Assembly: GCA_945982095.1 (NCBI GenBank) | Contig: CAMFRR010000033.1 | Coordinates: 1-7,724 of the forward strand | Direction of reading: 5' to 3' | DNA: 7,724 nt | DNA from: an uncultured Bacteroidales bacterium | GTDB lineage: Bacteria > Bacteroidota > Bacteroidia > Bacteroidales > UBA932 | Shown here: positions 7,251-7,724 of the stretch, one piece after another | Layout of the letters: each line of letters starts with the position of its first letter | How positions within the stretch are numbered: position 1 is the first letter of the stretch | Program-made: the position numbers and the translations under genes | The notes under the pieces: model-generated | Seen by the model: only the letters and a program-made list of their open reading frames with translations | Told to the model about the DNA's origin: nothing | The model's database searches: none

Positions 7251-7682
7251 CTATTTATTGAAGGCTTCCCACGCATTGAGGTCAAAGCTGTAGTAACGTG
7301 CAGCCCTGTGGTTGAGACCTTGCTCTTTTTCGTCCAGAGGCACAATATAAGGCTTCTGGGCGATTTTCTTATATATGTTGGCGTTGTCTATGTTCTTGTT
7401 GGTGACAGCTTGCAGAAGAAGCCTGTATTGAAGAATCGTGAATTTCTTCGGAAGCATGCTGAATAGCAGGGACTCGTCCAGCAAGGCCCATTTGCTCAGG
7501 AATGTTCGCACATCTGTTATTATTTGATTGTGGTCGAAGGCCAATGAAGGAAGCTCGGACAACTTGACCATCATAGCTTCCGTACCCTTCAGGGAGTTCT
7601 CAATCTTTTCATCAAAGCGTATGAATGCCATGTATGCGACAGTGATAATGCGGTTTATCTCCATTTTCATAACATTCTGGAG
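7251..7682 (-). CDS. NUDIX-type transcriptional regulator (NrtR/AraR-like), C-terminal part only
   Basis: 143 genuine residues remain, from a Leu codon at 7682-7680 to the stop at 7253-7251. The N-terminal part, including any Nudix box, lies beyond the contig end. Residues about 9-60 of the visible part resemble the end of a NUDIX fold (INRIITVAYMAF, LSELPSLAFDH). Residues about 75-135 resemble the winged helix that defines NrtR-type regulators: LPKKFTILQYRLLLQAV, IYKKIAQKPYIVPLDEKE, and the hallmark GLNHRAARYYSFD. Members sense ADP-ribose-type ligands or sugars; the Bacteroides L-arabinose regulator AraR belongs here. Such proteins usually have lost hydrolase activity, which cannot be tested here. 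The gene is convergent with GH29, 42 bases away, with no clear terminator between them. A role in controlling this locus is plausible but unproven. The reading frame continues into adapter sequence, so any start codon or residues called above 7682 are artefacts. Confidence 0.8.
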   Translation of the reverse strand, partial: LQNVMKMEINRIITVAYMAFIRFDEKIENSLKGTEAMMVKLSELPSLAFDHNQIITDVRTFLSKWALLDESLLFSMLPKKFTILQYRLLLQAVTNKNIDNANIYKKIAQKPYIVPLDEKEQGLNHRAARYYSFDLNAWEAFNK

Positions 7683-7724
7683 CTGTCTCTTATACACATC
7701 TGACGCTGCCGACGACTCCTTACG
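7683..7724. other. Illumina Nextera adapter contamination (not genomic)
   Basis: Bases 7683-7701 are CTGTCTCTTATACACATCT, the 19-bp Tn5 mosaic end used in Nextera libraries. Bases 7702-7715, GACGCTGCCGACGA, are the reverse complement of the Nextera Read 1 adapter tail. Bases 7716-7723, CTCCTTAC, are the reverse complement of GTAAGGAG, which I recall as i5 index S505/N505. Base 7724 (G) is the first base of the reverse-complemented P5 primer. The parts sum to exactly 42 bases in the correct order. On the minus strand the stretch translates in frame as RKESSAASDVYKRQ, a peptide that recurs as an artefact in protein databases. Confidence 0.98.

Noticed and set aside
7683..7697. GTG start and N-terminal residues MYKRQ of the last minus-strand frame
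   Set aside because: These codons are adapter sequence; the genuine coding sequence begins at 7682 and lacks its true start.
7683..7701. Tn5 mosaic end, which could suggest a Tn5/IS50 insertion
   Set aside because: It is followed by the Nextera Read 1 adapter, a standard index and P5 sequence at the contig end, so it is library adapter and not a transposon.

Overview
The window looks like DNA from an uncultured or draft-assembled member of the Bacteroidota, most likely a gut Bacteroidales. The evidence is a SusC/RagA-type outer-membrane receptor gene, glycoside hydrolases with lipoprotein signal peptides, and a promoter of the Bacteroides type (TTTG ... TAnnTTTG) in the divergent intergenic region. 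It reads as part of a polysaccharide utilization locus (PUL) aimed at host-type fucosylated, N-acetylhexosamine-containing glycans such as mucin O-glycans, N-glycans or milk oligosaccharides.

Layout. Bases 1-14 (minus strand) hold only the first codons of a gene directly downstream of susC, preceded by a perfect AGGAGG; by position it should be the SusD-like glycan-binding lipoprotein. Bases 24-3128 (minus) are a complete susC-like TonB-dependent transporter gene of 1034 residues. Bases 3129-3306 are a 178-bp divergent regulatory region with two overlapping outward-facing promoters. A 15-base element (14/15 identical) occurs once in each leader, placed 14-16 bases before each start codon. Bases 3307-5442 (plus) encode a GH20 beta-N-acetylhexosaminidase lipoprotein. 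Eight bases later, 5451-7208 (plus) encodes a GH29 alpha-L-fucosidase lipoprotein with features of the alpha-1,3/1,4-specific (Lewis-antigen) subgroup and two C-terminal beta-sandwich modules. Convergent to it, 7251-7682 (minus) is the C-terminal part of a NUDIX-type transcriptional regulator (NrtR/AraR-like winged helix), cut by the contig end.

The last 42 bases (7683-7724) are not genomic. They are an Illumina Nextera adapter: Tn5 mosaic end, Read 1 adapter, an 8-base i5 index matching S505/N505, and one base of P5. The window therefore ends at a contig terminus, and the apparent start of the last protein is an adapter translation.

How it may work together. The fucosidase would strip alpha-1,3/4-fucose from Lewis-type branches, and the hexosaminidase would remove terminal beta-GlcNAc/GalNAc once exposed. 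SusC with its partner would import released oligosaccharides through the outer membrane, powered by TonB. The NUDIX-type protein is a plausible sugar-responsive local regulator. The individual enzyme classes are familiar; the least explained signals are the paired leader element with its promoter geometry and the regulator's link to the locus.
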